Below are positions 1-8,987 of a stretch of DNA of 64,000 bases, one piece after another (the stretch's first letter is position 1; each line of letters starts with the position of its first letter). The notes under the pieces were generated by a model, which saw nothing but the letters and a program-made list of their open reading frames with translations, did no database searches and was not told the DNA's origin. This DNA is from Candidatus Ozemobacteraceae bacterium (lineage in GTDB: Bacteria; Muiribacteriota; Ozemobacteria; Ozemobacterales; Ozemobacteraceae), in contig DAOSOK010000008.1 in assembly GCA_035373905.1 (NCBI GenBank), positions 62,001-126,000 of the forward strand, in the 5' to 3' direction. A program made the translations under genes and the position numbers.

Positions 1-1288
1 ACCGCCGTTTCAGCTCGTCGGGCGGGCACACCGGCTCGTCCTGCCACGCCGTGCCCCGCTTCGGAACGAACCCGGAAACCGTCGCCGAAAGGCTTTTGAA
101 ACCGTTCTGCACGCGGTCCGCCACGCTGACGGCAAACGCCGCGGTCGCGTCGAGGTCGTCGTCGGTCTCGCCCGGCAGTCCGGCCATGAAGTACAGCTTC
201 AGATGCTCGAAACCATGCTTCCGGACGCGATCGAGCGTATCATAAAAGGCGTCTTCCCGCAACGGCTTGCCCATCCCCTCACGGCGCTCGCGGCTGCCCG
301 TCTCGGGGGCCAGCGTCAGCCCGCGCACCCCGCACGCGGCCAGCCGTTCGAGGATTCGGTCGCTCAGACGCTCCCACTTGACCGACGAGTTGCGGAGACG
401 CACGCCCCGCTCGGCGAGGAGATCGAGGATTTCCTCGATCTCCGGGTGGTCGAACAGCGAGGGGGCCACGAGGCCGAGATCGCGGCAACCGGGCCTCTCG
501 TCGAGCCAGGCCGCGAGTCGGGCGGCCGGGACCGGGCGGGGCGGGTGATAAATAACCCGGGCAAGGCAGAATGCGCATCGGCGCGGACAGCCGCGCATGG
601 CCTCGAACAGCGAGGCGCCGCCGAACACGTTGGCGGTCGTGACGATGTGAGACCAGGCCGGCTCTCGAGCCACGTCGTGCCTGCACCCGATGGGAACGGG
701 GCCGGCGCTCAACGCGGGAGCCCAGACTCCGGGAAGCCCGGCGACGGATTCTGCCGAAAGTCCGTTCTCGAGAAAACCCTTCAGCATCGGCGCCAGAATC
801 GTCTCGGCCTCGCCCGGCACGAGAATGTCGAAGATCCGGCTCAGGGCGGGCGCGTTGGCCGCGACGGCGGCGCCGCCGGCGATGAGCAAAGGGAACCGCC
901 CGCGACGACGGCGCGCCGCCTCCACGGGAAGCCCCAGGGGGCCGAAGATCGCGGGAATGCGGTCGAAATCGCCTTCGAAACTGAAGGAAAACGCCAGGAT
1001 ATCGAAATCCCCGAGTGGCCGCCGCGTTTCGAACGAGTAGTAGGGCGGCCGCACGGGCACGCCGGGATCGAAGCCGAAGAAGAACCGTTCGATGCCGATG
1101 TCCGGCTGCCCGCCCGCGAGCCGATGCACGGTCAGGAAGCCCAGGTTGCTCATCGCCAGGGCATACGGACCCGGGAAGCAGACGGCCATGTTGAGCCGCC
1201 CCGCCACGCTCACCCGGCGTTCGTGGCGTTCCGTCGCCCGCAGCCGGTCGGCGGCCGACTCGACCTTGTGCCGGTGTTTCAGCCCCAT
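1..1288 (-). CDS. B12-binding-type radical SAM protein, 3'-truncated by window edge
   Basis: About 429 residues are visible from an ATG at 1288; the C-terminus lies off the left edge. The first ~200 residues look like the cobalamin-binding-type domain of YgiQ/TIGR03960-like proteins, including a PGPYALAMSNLG stretch near residue 36. The radical SAM cluster motif CPRRCAFC follows, with cysteines at about 234, 238 and 241. Further on there are LAPETGSRERR and FMAGLPGET, typical of the SAM-binding half of the barrel. The gene lies directly downstream of ftsZ but behind a strong hairpin, so it may have its own promoter or depend on readthrough. Family assignment is from motif order; the substrate is unknown. 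It is not in the supplied ORF set only because its stop is missing. Confidence 0.85.
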   Translation of the reverse strand, partial: MGLKHRHKVESAADRLRATERHERRVSVAGRLNMAVCFPGPYALAMSNLGFLTVHRLAGGQPDIGIERFFFGFDPGVPVRPPYYSFETRRPLGDFDILAFSFSFEGDFDRIPAIFGPLGLPVEAARRRRGRFPLLIAGGAAVAANAPALSRIFDILVPGEAETILAPMLKGFLENGLSAESVAGLPGVWAPALSAGPVPIGCRHDVAREPAWSHIVTTANVFGGASLFEAMRGCPRRCAFCLARVIYHPPRPVPAARLAAWLDERPGCRDLGLVAPSLFDHPEIEEILDLLAERGVRLRNSSVKWERLSDRILERLAACGVRGLTLAPETGSRERREGMGKPLREDAFYDTLDRVRKHGFEHLKLYFMAGLPGETDDDLDATAAFAVSVADRVQNGFKSLSATVSGFVPKRGTAWQDEPVCPPDELKRR

Positions 1289-1311
1289 CTCAGTTCGCCT
1301 TCCCGTCGAAG

Positions 1312-1352
1312 GAAAACCCACGAAGAACGCCGCGAACGGCGCCTTCGTGGGT
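1312..1352 (-). terminator. Rho-independent terminator after ftsZ
   Basis: Inverted repeat ACCCACGAAG (1316-1325) against CTTCGTGGGT (1343-1352), with a further GC-rich inner stem. Read on the minus strand, the stem is followed by TTTTCC. It sits 16 bp past the ftsZ stop codon and before the radical SAM start. Confidence 0.8.
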
Positions 1353-1367
1353 CGTTATCGCTGTCGG

Positions 1368-2501
1368 TCAGCGGTTGCGCTTGCGGAGGAAGGTCGGGAT
1401 CTCGCGGTCGTCGAGGGACGAGGCGATCGGGCCGTTGGTACCGGTCGCGGCCAGCGGAATCGGCGCCGCGAGCGGCTGCTCGACGGTGCGGCTGACGGTG
1501 CGCAGTTCCTCGATGATGCGCTTCTTGGGATCCAGTTCCTGGCGAACCGCTTCGCCGAAGCCGGTGGCGATGACGGTGATCTTGATCTGGTCATCGAGGT
1601 TCTCGTCGATGGCCGTGCCGAGGATGATGTTGGCGTCCTCGTCGACGGTTTCCTGGATGATGCTGGCGGCCTTGTTGATCTCGTGGATGCCGAGGTCCGC
1701 GCTGCCGGTGATGTTGATGAGTACGCCGCGAGCGCCCTTGATCGAGGATTCGAGCAGCGGGCTGTTGATCGCCATCTGCGCGGCGGTAAGGGCACGGTTT
1801 TCGCCGGAGGCGATACCGATGCCCATGAGCGCCGATCCGGCCTGGGTCATGATCGCCTTCACGTCGGCGAAGTCGGTGTTGATCTGGCCGGGATTGATGA
1901 TGATGTCGGAGATGCCCTGCACGCCCTGGCGAAGCACTTCGTCGGCATACTTGAAGGCTTCGATCATGGTGACGTTCTCTTTGGACACTTCGAGCAACTT
2001 GTCGTTCGGAATGACGATGATGGCATCGACGGATTCCTTGAGGTTCTTGATGCCGAGATCGGCGGCGCTGGTGCGGCGCTTGCCTTCGAACCGGAAGGGC
2101 TTGGTGACGACGGCGACCGTGAGGGCGCCGACTTCGCGGGCGACCTGGGCGACGATGGGCGCCGCGCCGGTGCCGGTGCCGCCGCCCATGCCGGCAGTGA
2201 TGAACACCATGTCGGCGCCGTCGAGCGCCTCGGCGATGCGGTCGCGGTCCTCTTCGGCGGCCTTTTTGCCGACCTCGTAATTGGCGCCTGCGCCCAGCCC
2301 CTTCGTGAGCTTGTCACCGAGCTGGATCTTCACCTTGGCATCCGAAAGCGCCAGAGCCTGCGCGTCGGTGTTCGCCGAAATGAACTCGACGCCAGCCAGC
2401 CCCGCGGAAATCATTCGGTTCACCGCATTGGTGCCGCCTCCGCCTACGCCGATAACCTTGATTTCCGCATTTTCCGCAGCCGCCTGATTGAAGTCGAACA
2501 C
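1368..2501 (-). CDS. ftsZ: Cell division protein FtsZ
   Basis: Tubulin-like GTPase that polymerises at mid-cell to form the Z-ring. The 377-residue product has the nucleotide-binding signature GGGTGTG (around residues 106-112), the N-terminal GVGGGGTNAVNRM loop and the T7-loop catalytic residues NTDFADV. The linker is short, and the C-terminus ends in REIPTFLRKRNR, the conserved tail that binds FtsA and other division proteins. The start is a GTG with a strong AAAGGAGG six bases upstream. It follows ftsQ and ftsA in the normal dcw order, with an 85-bp AT-containing spacer that may hold its own promoter, and a terminator downstream. Nothing is missing. Confidence 0.99.
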   Translation of the reverse strand: MFDFNQAAAENAEIKVIGVGGGGTNAVNRMISAGLAGVEFISANTDAQALALSDAKVKIQLGDKLTKGLGAGANYEVGKKAAEEDRDRIAEALDGADMVFITAGMGGGTGTGAAPIVAQVAREVGALTVAVVTKPFRFEGKRRTSAADLGIKNLKESVDAIIVIPNDKLLEVSKENVTMIEAFKYADEVLRQGVQGISDIIINPGQINTDFADVKAIMTQAGSALMGIGIASGENRALTAAQMAINSPLLESSIKGARGVLINITGSADLGIHEINKAASIIQETVDEDANIILGTAIDENLDDQIKITVIATGFGEAVRQELDPKKRIIEELRTVSRTVEQPLAAPIPLAATGTNGPIASSLDDREIPTFLRKRNR

Positions 2502-2535
2502 TGAAAGCCTCCTTTTTCGCTTTGCCCCGCCGGCA

Positions 2536-2581
2536 AATATATATCTTCTGATATTGTATCAAACCGTTTAGAAACTGCCCT
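2536..2581 (-). promoter_or_regulatory. Possible ftsZ promoter
   Basis: In the ftsA-ftsZ spacer the minus strand reads TTTGATACAATATC (-10-like TACAAT at 2558-2553), followed by an ATATATAT stretch before the Shine-Dalgarno. The same TTTGATACAATA string occurs upstream of the AAA gene at 44260-44250, which supports promoter use. No convincing -35 box is visible here. Confidence 0.4.
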
Positions 2582-2586
2582 TCTGC

Positions 2587-3822
2587 TCAATCACTGAAAA
2601 ATCTTCTGAAAACCGCCCTTACTTTATCTACGACACCACCAAGCACGCCCGGCTCCGCCGGCTCGGCCTGGTAATGTTGCGCTCCATACCGGATCAGCCC
2701 CACCGAGGTCGCGTAGATGGGACTGTCCACCCGCTCCCTGAGGCCGTTGATCGAGATCGGAAAGCCGCGCCGGACCGGCAGTCCGAGGCTTTCCTCGGCG
2801 AGTTCGGGGCAGCCCATCATCAGCGAGGTGCCGCCCGTGAGCACGACTCCGGCCGGAATCATGTCGAGCGAAACCTGCTTCGCGATCTGTTCCTTCATCT
2901 CGTTGAAAATCTCTTCCATCCTGGGCTCGATGATCTCGGCCAGGTCGCTCTGCGAACACTCGCGGGTCCGGTCGCTGCCGGCCACCGGAACCTGCATGCG
3001 GCACGCCGGGTCGATGAACTGGTTGTGAGCCACGCCGTACTTGATCTTCAGATTCTCGGCCGCGGCCGTCGAGGTCTTCAGTCCGACCGCGATGTCGTTC
3101 GTCACATACTGGCCGCCGACCGGCGCGCTGTAGGAGTGCACCACGTGGCCGTTCTGGAAAATGATGAGATCCGTGGTTCCGCCGCCGATGTCGATCAACA
3201 CGACGCCAAGCTTCTTTTCGTCCTCGGTCAGCACCGACATGCTCGAGGCATAGGGCTGAAGGACGACGTCCTCGACCTTGAGCTTCGCGGTCTGGCAGCA
3301 CTTGATGATGTTCTGCATCGCCGTCACGGCGCCGGTGACGATGTGAACCTGCGCCTCGAGCCGACTTCCGACCATGCCGATCGGGTTGCTGATCTCCTTC
3401 TGCTCGTCGACGACGAACTCGCGCGGAAGGATGTGGATGATTTCCTGATGGTGCGGAATCGAGATGGCCGTCTTCGCGTTTTCGACGGCCCGGTCGACGT
3501 CTTCCGCGGTGATTTCGTGGCCCGTGCCCTTGATCGCGACGATTCCCTGGCTGTTGAGGGAGTTGATGTGCGAACCGGCGATCCCGACGTAAACCCTCTC
3601 GATGACGACGTCCGCGACTTTCTCGGCTTCCTCGACGGCGTCCATGATCGCCTGCGTCACCTTCTCGATATCGACGATCGTGCCCTTCTTCACGCCGTCA
3701 CCCGTGACGGCGTGCCCTACTCCGATGACGTTGACGGAGCCGGTTTCGTGCATATCGCCGATGACGGCGCACACTTTGGTCGTCCCGATGTCGAGACCGA
3801 CGATCAGATCATCCGCCAGCAC
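2587..3822 (-). CDS. ftsA: Cell division protein FtsA
   Basis: Actin-like ATPase that anchors FtsZ filaments to the membrane. The conserved phosphate-1 motif GLDIGTTKVCAVIG lies at the N-terminus, the SHDS/1C region (VYVGIAGSHI) follows, and DIGGGTTDLI and VLTGGTSLM form the other nucleotide-contact loops. The C-terminus ends VFRRFFSD, a likely amphipathic membrane helix. Start choice: the frame is open to a GTG at 3882, but the extra 20 residues are unconserved and lie inside ftsQ. The GTG at 3822, with AAGGAA upstream and a 14-nt overlap with ftsQ, gives a standard 411-residue protein. The 3882 start has a GAGG nearby and cannot be excluded. Confidence 0.97.
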   Translation of the reverse strand: MLADDLIVGLDIGTTKVCAVIGDMHETGSVNVIGVGHAVTGDGVKKGTIVDIEKVTQAIMDAVEEAEKVADVVIERVYVGIAGSHINSLNSQGIVAIKGTGHEITAEDVDRAVENAKTAISIPHHQEIIHILPREFVVDEQKEISNPIGMVGSRLEAQVHIVTGAVTAMQNIIKCCQTAKLKVEDVVLQPYASSMSVLTEDEKKLGVVLIDIGGGTTDLIIFQNGHVVHSYSAPVGGQYVTNDIAVGLKTSTAAAENLKIKYGVAHNQFIDPACRMQVPVAGSDRTRECSQSDLAEIIEPRMEEIFNEMKEQIAKQVSLDMIPAGVVLTGGTSLMMGCPELAEESLGLPVRRGFPISINGLRERVDSPIYATSVGLIRYGAQHYQAEPAEPGVLGGVVDKVRAVFRRFFSD

Positions 3823-4735
3823 GTGGTTTCGTGGTTCCTTCCATGGAATTCCGGGCACGTCGTGGTTTGACGACGATATCACTTGGTGCCCTCATATCGA
3901 GATACTCAGGTTCTACATTATTCTTTTTGAGGTTGTCAAGGAGGGCACGCAAAAAAGCGTGCCGTTCCTTGAAGTCCTCGAGACTCTTCGGAAGGACTTT
4001 TTCGCCGGTTACGAGAAACAGATAGGGATTCTGCACGCTCGCGAAATTCAATTCCGAAATGTCTGACAGCGTGCCCGACCCGAGCCGGGTGATCCAGGTC
4101 CGCGCCTCAACGAAGCCGTCATGGTCTGCAACCGAGTCGCCGACGTCTTTGTCATGGAACTCGATCCCCGTGACGATGGGGAGATCTCGCTCACCCATCC
4201 CGGTGTTCGAGAGAATGACGCCGTCATCGGAAATCTCGAGAAACGAGGTTCCCATTTTGGCGTAGAGCAGGGGAACGCGCTCGGTCACCCGGAGTCGGAC
4301 AGAGCACAGCCCCTTCAGCTCGACACTGGCATCCCTCACCATGGGGTGCAGGAGCAACTGCCTGCGAACCGCTTCGCGGTCGAGATTGATCACATTGGTT
4401 CCGGGAGCTATCCCGGCGAGCCTGAGAACTTCTTCGCGCGGAAGCTGGGAAACTCCCTCGACGACAATATCGCGGATTTCGAAATACGAGGTTCCGAAAA
4501 ACAGGTATTTCAGCTGGACGATGGCAAGGTAGGAAAGCGACGCCATGAGCGCCAGGAAGCCGAGAGCCTTGAGCGGGCGGGCCCAGCGCCCCATACTCTG
4601 GAACCGGATCCTGAAGCTCCTTGTACGCACGCGATCCATGACGGAATCGGATATGGAACTGCGCGGCGCCTGGTAGAAACTGCGGCGTCGCGGCTGAGCG
4701 GGCGTATCGGATGGCGGCTGGTTCATGGAAATCAT
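3809..4735 (-). CDS. ftsQ: Cell division protein FtsQ (POTRA domain)
   Basis: Bitopic membrane protein linking early and late division proteins. The ~60-residue N-terminus is cytoplasmic and Arg/Pro-rich. One membrane helix follows (about residues 56-75, LKALGFLALMASLSYLAIV), then a POTRA domain (FEIRDIVVEGVSQLPREEVL with HPMVRDASVEL) and an FtsQ beta-domain. Length 308 is normal. The start is ATG 4735 or ATG 4726, neither with a clear Shine-Dalgarno. A GTGGTAGCAT promoter-like element ends only 16 bp upstream, so the leader is very short. It overlaps ftsA, implying translational coupling. Confidence 0.95.
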   Translation of the reverse strand: MISMNQPPSDTPAQPRRRSFYQAPRSSISDSVMDRVRTRSFRIRFQSMGRWARPLKALGFLALMASLSYLAIVQLKYLFFGTSYFEIRDIVVEGVSQLPREEVLRLAGIAPGTNVINLDREAVRRQLLLHPMVRDASVELKGLCSVRLRVTERVPLLYAKMGTSFLEISDDGVILSNTGMGERDLPIVTGIEFHDKDVGDSVADHDGFVEARTWITRLGSGTLSDISELNFASVQNPYLFLVTGEKVLPKSLEDFKERHAFLRALLDNLKKNNVEPEYLDMRAPSDIVVKPRRARNSMEGTTKPRAGG

Positions 4736-4750
4736 CGACGTAGACGGGAT

Positions 4751-4760
4751 ATGCTACCAC
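4751..4760 (-). promoter_or_regulatory. Extended -10 promoter element upstream of ftsQ
   Basis: Minus-strand GTGGTAGCAT matches the GTGNTA(C/G)CAT pattern also found before the genes at 14557, 16421 and 52938 (and, in the looser form GTGATAGCAT, 51677). No clear -35 box is seen. Confidence 0.4.
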
Positions 4761-4884
4761 CCTCGCGATTCTCTTACAAGACCGTGCCCTCAAAGCATCG
4801 ATTCCCGGTCAATCGCCGGAACTTTCGTGGGTTGGCTCCATCCGTTCTTCACCTGCGCTCATCGGGCCTCTATCTTCAGATGCT

Positions 4885-5033
4885 TATTGAGTCCTGCATA
4901 TCAAAAACCAGCTTCTCGTCTTCGTTGGTGCTGAGCTTGTCGAAGCACGAACAGCCACTTGCCGATGGTTCTTCATTTCGCCTTTCGACATGCTCAGAGC
5001 GAACGGTTGGTTTTCATTCTGCAGGACTCAATA
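4885..5033 (-). repeat. Full-length 149-bp palindromic repeat (copy R1)
   Basis: Bounded by terminal inverted repeats TATTGAGTCCTGCA (4885-4898) and TGCAGGACTCAATA (5020-5033). Inside are two arms of the GTTCGTGCTGAGCTTGTCGAA/TTCGACA.GCTCAG.GCGAAC type. It lies in the opposite orientation to the equally long copy at 30699-30847. It has no ORF, so it is a MITE- or REP-like non-autonomous element. Confidence 0.85.
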
Positions 5034-5190
5034 TTTCCTCCAAGCCTGCGGATGGAAATCAATCGTTTCCCATGAGGGATCGAAGGAAGAATGCTCGAAA
5101 CCATGGGCGAGCGCTGGTTCGTGCTTCGATACCTCAGCACGAACGGAGTCTGCAACGTGGTTTTCGATTCGCAGGAATCGACACACAGCG

Positions 5191-6276
5191 TCAGCGTTGC
5201 AGGAGAGGCGCGATTTCGTCGAGAATTCGTTTCTCGACGTCGGCGGGGCGGCTCGCGCGCATGGCGGCGGCCATTGCGCTCCGCACATCCGGTGCGCTCA
5301 TCCGCTCGATCTCGGCGGCCAGCGACGCCGGCTTGAGATCTCTGTCGAGGATGACCTTCGCGGCCTGTTGCCGCTCGAGGGCTCGTGCATTCTTTTCCTG
5401 GTGATTGTCGGTGGCGAAAGGGAAGGGCACGAGGATCGCCGGCTTTCCGCAGACGGCGATCTCGGCGAGAATCGTCGCTCCGGCGCGCGAAATCAGCAGG
5501 TCGGCCACGTCAAACGCCTCCTTCATCTCATGAAGGTAGGGAAGCAGGGTATAGTTCGGCAGCGACGCAGCCTCGGCCTTCACCCGCTCATGGTCGCGCT
5601 CACCTGCAATATGCACGAGATGAATCTCCGGATGCTCCCTCAACCACTGCCGGGTAAGGCCGATGCAGACATCATTGATCGTCTTCGCCCCGCCCGAGCC
5701 TCCGACGGCAAGCAACCAGAATTCGCCGCTTTTTTTCGGAAACCGGGAACTTCCTCCCGAATGTTGCAGGAACGCGCGCCGGACGGGATTTCCGGTCAGA
5801 ACGACCCGCTCAGACAGCGTTTCGACCGCTTCGGCATACGTCAGCAGGACGCGGCAGGCGCTTCCGGCAAAGACTCGGTTCACGACGCCCATCGCCGCGT
5901 TCTGCTCGTGGATCACGAAGGGCACGCCGAGCAGGCGCGCGCAGGCGAGAACCGGAAACGCAACGTAGCCGCCCGTCGTGACGACCAGATCGGGCCGGAA
6001 CTCGCGCATTCGCGCCAGGGCATCCCAGAATCCGGCGGCGTTACGGAAGGGAAACGTCAACCACTTCGGCGAGAGGGAACGGGGCATGCCCTGCGAACGC
6101 ACGGGGAAAAACGGGAGCCCGTCGATGCGGCCCACGATACGGCTTTCCATCCCCTCAGACTGGCCGGCATAGGCCGTTTCGAGGTTCGGGAAACGTTCGA
6201 GAAGGAGTTCCCTGATGGCGAGGGCCGGGTAGATGTGACCGCCCGTGCCGCCGCCGCTGAAGAGAATTTTTTTCAT
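5191..6276 (-). CDS. murG: UDP-GlcNAc:lipid I N-acetylglucosaminyltransferase MurG
   Basis: Adds GlcNAc to lipid I to make lipid II on the inner face of the cytoplasmic membrane. The 361-residue protein starts KKILFSGGGTGGHIYPALAI (G-loop 1), has VVTTGGYVAFP and the middle VGGSGGAKTIND loop. It ends with the UDP-GlcNAc-binding LISRAGATILAEI and PFPFATDNHQEKNA motifs. The ATG at 6276 overlaps the ftsW stop in TGATG, so the two are translationally coupled. The frame stays open upstream into ftsW sequence (706 codons), but that extension is the ftsW shadow. It is the last gene of the murD-ftsW-murG block before the repeat-bearing gap. Confidence 0.98.
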   Translation of the reverse strand: MKKILFSGGGTGGHIYPALAIRELLLERFPNLETAYAGQSEGMESRIVGRIDGLPFFPVRSQGMPRSLSPKWLTFPFRNAAGFWDALARMREFRPDLVVTTGGYVAFPVLACARLLGVPFVIHEQNAAMGVVNRVFAGSACRVLLTYAEAVETLSERVVLTGNPVRRAFLQHSGGSSRFPKKSGEFWLLAVGGSGGAKTINDVCIGLTRQWLREHPEIHLVHIAGERDHERVKAEAASLPNYTLLPYLHEMKEAFDVADLLISRAGATILAEIAVCGKPAILVPFPFATDNHQEKNARALERQQAAKVILDRDLKPASLAAEIERMSAPDVRSAMAAAMRASRPADVEKRILDEIAPLLQR

Positions 6277-7457
6277 CAGCGCCGTCGTCCCCCGCCCATC
6301 TGGCGGGCGTTGTCGAGATGCCTCGAGGAGAACGGCATCCGGCGCATGTCGATGAGGGCGTTCTGGCTCGACCCGTATTTCGAGATGCTGAGCAGGATGC
6401 CCATGCCGGCCGCAAGGAACACGAGGCTCGAGCCGCCGTAGCTTACGAACGGAAGCGTCACCCCCGTCGTGGGGAGCACGCTCAGAACGACGCCGAGGTT
6501 GATCATCGCCTGACAGCCGATGATACCGGTGATGCCGCTGGCGAGCAGAAAGCCGAACATGTCGGGCGCCCGGATCGCGATGTAGAACCCCCGCCAGATC
6601 AGCACGAGGAAGAGGAGAACGACGGCAAGACCGCCCGCGAAACCGAGTTCCTCGCATATGATTGCAAATATAAAATCCGTGTGCCGCTCGGGCAGGATGA
6701 AAAATTTCTGCCGGCTCTGCCCGAGGCCCAATCCCCAGATGCCCCCCGAGCCGATCGCCACCAGGGACTGAATGATGTGATATCCCGACGTGCGGGCGTT
6801 TTCCCACGGGTCGAGAAAGGCGAGAAGGCGCTTCATGCGATACTCTTTCTGGAAGATCAGCGAGACGGCCAGGATCATCCCCCCGCCCAGCATTCCGCCG
6901 AGATGCGTGAGCGAACCGTTTCCCAAGAAGAGAAGCAGGCCGTAGGAAAAGCCGATGATGAGCGCCGTCGACAAATTCGGCTCTTTCAATATCAATAAAA
7001 ATACAGCGCATGTTATAATAAGATCGGGCACGACGCCTTTCGTCAGGTTCCAAATGCAATCTTGTTTTTTCGAGATGGAATGGGCCATGTAGATGACGAA
7101 GCACAGTTTCGCGAGTTCCGACGGCTGGATGCCGATGCCGGCGAACCGTATCCAGCGTTTTGCGCCGCCGATCTCGCGGGCGACGCCAGGAATCAGCACG
7201 ACGACGAGACCCACGAACGCGACGACCAGCAGGGGGACGGCAAGGGCATCCAGCTTCCGGTAATCGATCTGGGCGAAGCCGAACATGGCCAGGAGACCGA
7301 TGACGACCCACATCAACTGCCGCTTGAAATAGAAGAGGCTGTCCGACATCTGGGCCATCGAAGCGATCGAACTGGCCGAATACACCATCGTCAGCCCGAT
7401 CCCCATGAGGGCGATGACGATGAAAAACAGGACGTGATCGTATGGATTCTGCTTCAT
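6276..7457 (-). CDS. ftsW: Lipid II polymerase FtsW (SEDS family)
   Basis: Septal peptidoglycan glycosyltransferase of the SEDS family, working with a class B PBP. The 393-residue protein has about ten membrane helices. It shows the family signatures GGAKRWIRFAGIGIQPSELAK and KEPNLSTALII (catalytic-Asp region variant E-P-N), SGGIWGLGLGQS with LPERHTDFIFA, and the C-terminal LPFVSYGGSSL motif. Two AT-rich patches (about 6655-6680 and 6985-7020) interrupt otherwise GC-rich codon use. It could in principle be RodA, but its place between murD and murG argues for FtsW. Confidence 0.97.
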   Translation of the reverse strand: MKQNPYDHVLFFIVIALMGIGLTMVYSASSIASMAQMSDSLFYFKRQLMWVVIGLLAMFGFAQIDYRKLDALAVPLLVVAFVGLVVVLIPGVAREIGGAKRWIRFAGIGIQPSELAKLCFVIYMAHSISKKQDCIWNLTKGVVPDLIITCAVFLLILKEPNLSTALIIGFSYGLLLFLGNGSLTHLGGMLGGGMILAVSLIFQKEYRMKRLLAFLDPWENARTSGYHIIQSLVAIGSGGIWGLGLGQSRQKFFILPERHTDFIFAIICEELGFAGGLAVVLLFLVLIWRGFYIAIRAPDMFGFLLASGITGIIGCQAMINLGVVLSVLPTTGVTLPFVSYGGSSLVFLAAGMGILLSISKYGSSQNALIDMRRMPFSSRHLDNARQMGGGRRR

Positions 7458-7473
7458 CGGAAGGATCGGCCGC

Positions 7474-8835
7474 CTATTCCGGCAGGGCCTTCACCAACTC
7501 CTTGAACCTCGCGCCGCGCACCTCGAAGTTCGGAAACAGGTCGTAACTGCTGCACGCCGGCGAGAGGAGGACCGTATCGCCCGAAATGGCAAGTCCGGCG
7601 GCCTTTGCAACGGCGTCTTCGAGTGTAGGAACGGAGACCAGGGGAATGATCCCTTCCATTGCCGACCGGAACCGTTCCCGCGCCTCGCCATACAGCACGA
7701 CGCTGCGCACGCGGCCGCGCATCGTTGCGATCCATTCAGAAAGGTCGGTGCCCTTGTCGCGCCCGCCGGCGATGAGCACGACCGGCGGCGTGCATGCGCG
7801 CAGGGCAATGATCGACGCCGCGCAGTTAGTGCCCTTCGAGTCATTGATCCAGGTCACCCCCGAGCGGTCGCGAACCCACTCGAGACGATGTTCCACGCCG
7901 GCGAACTCGGCGACCACGGGTTCGAGACGCGAGGGTTCGACACCGGCGAGCAGCGCTGCCAGCGAGGCCGCCATGATGTTCTCGCAGTTGTGCCGGCCGA
8001 TGATTTTCACCGATTTCCGGCCGAACAGCTCCGTTTCGGTGCCGTCCTCCCGGATGTAAACGAACGTGTCCCCGCGCATGGTGACGCCGGGGCGGCGGCC
8101 GTCGAGCTCCCATCCAAACCAGGCCTTCCTGCATCCGACGCGCCCGGACAACTCACGCATCGACTCCTGATCGGCATTCAGGATCAGGATCCGGTCGCCC
8201 GTCATGTTGAGGGCGATCCGCTCTTTCGCAGCCCGGTACGCGTCGTATGACGGATACCGATCCAGGTGGTTCTCGAAGAAGTTCGTGATGATCGCGATAT
8301 CGGGGGTGAACTCGGAGATCGTTTCGAGCTGGAAACTGCTCACTTCCAAGACCTGGACGGCATCGTCGCCCGTCCTGGCGGCGAACTCCATCATCGGAAT
8401 GCCAATGTTTCCGCCCAGAAACACGTTCGAAAACCGGGATCCGCAGAATTTCGCCAGAAGGGTCGTCGTGGTCGTCTTCCCGTTGCTGCCGGTGACGACG
8501 AGTCGCCGCCCCTTCGAAAGACGGTAGGCGATCTCGATTTCCGAGTGTATGGGAATTCCGCGCCCGGCGGCCTCCCGGAGGATGGGGATGTCGGTAGGCA
8601 CGCCGGGGCTCAGAACGATGAAATCAGCCTGGAGCACACGTTCGGAATGGCCGCCGCCCTCGATCTCGACGGATGCCGGCACACCGGCTTTCGCAAAAGC
8701 ATCGCGAAGCTTTTCGACCGGCTGGATGTCGGAAACCAGGACCCGTGCCCCAAGTTCGGCAAGCGTTCTGGCAGCCGCCAGCCCACTTTTTGCGGCACCG
8801 ATGATACTGACGGCTCTTCCCTGAACGTTCATCAT
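7474..8835 (-). CDS. murD: UDP-N-acetylmuramoyl-L-alanine--D-glutamate ligase MurD
   Basis: Cytoplasmic ATP-dependent ligase adding D-Glu to UDP-MurNAc-L-Ala. The 453-residue protein has an N-terminal Rossmann-like UDP-binding domain (IIGAAKSGLAAARTLAELGA) and the Mur ligase P-loop VTGSNGKTTTT. The central domain has ITNFFENHLDRY, and the C-terminal domain has WINDSKGTN and IAGGRDKGTD. Start ATG 8835 (or the adjacent ATG) follows GAGGAAG at good spacing. A 16-bp spacer leads to ftsW. Upstream, 152 bp separate it from larC. Confidence 0.98.
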   Translation of the reverse strand: MMNVQGRAVSIIGAAKSGLAAARTLAELGARVLVSDIQPVEKLRDAFAKAGVPASVEIEGGGHSERVLQADFIVLSPGVPTDIPILREAAGRGIPIHSEIEIAYRLSKGRRLVVTGSNGKTTTTTLLAKFCGSRFSNVFLGGNIGIPMMEFAARTGDDAVQVLEVSSFQLETISEFTPDIAIITNFFENHLDRYPSYDAYRAAKERIALNMTGDRILILNADQESMRELSGRVGCRKAWFGWELDGRRPGVTMRGDTFVYIREDGTETELFGRKSVKIIGRHNCENIMAASLAALLAGVEPSRLEPVVAEFAGVEHRLEWVRDRSGVTWINDSKGTNCAASIIALRACTPPVVLIAGGRDKGTDLSEWIATMRGRVRSVVLYGEARERFRSAMEGIIPLVSVPTLEDAVAKAAGLAISGDTVLLSPACSSYDLFPNFEVRGARFKELVKALPE

Positions 8836-8987
8836 GCTTCCTCTATTTCAATGAATGACCGGATATCATATCACACCCGTCAAGCGGCCCAGGGCACCGT
8901 GCCCTTCATTCGAATGTTTGAATCGCAGAGGTCTTTCCGGGCGCATCGCGATGTGGTCCTTCATTGAATGTTTTGCTCCTGACTCAA

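Larger units (their letters stand above)
4736..5190. other. 455-bp gap in the dcw cluster where murC/murB/ddl would be expected
   Basis: No gene-like frame is found between ftsQ and murG. The gap holds a promoter-like element next to ftsQ (4751-4760) and a complete 149-bp repeat element (4885-5033). The rest shows no recognisable coding or RNA structure. In most bacteria murC, often with murB and ddl, occupies this position. Confidence 0.7.

Noticed and set aside
203..1495. Long plus-strand ORF of 430 codons
   Set aside because: Shadow of the minus-strand radical SAM gene, whose frame has the CPRRCAFC motif; the plus frame is Arg/Gly/Pro-rich without domains.
1092..2504. 470-codon plus-strand ORF
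   Set aside because: Antisense to ftsZ; composition typical of a GC-rich shadow frame.
2674..3870. 398-codon plus-strand ORF
   Set aside because: Antisense to ftsA, low-complexity Asp/Arg/His-rich shadow.
5191..7311. 706-codon ORF suggesting an N-terminally extended MurG
   Set aside because: The extension reads out of frame through ftsW; MurG starts at ATG 6276 with the G-loop immediately after.
8836..8987. Possible ninth copy of the palindromic repeat (GACTCAAT near 8980)
   Set aside because: Only a short match to the terminal sequence; the internal arms are missing.
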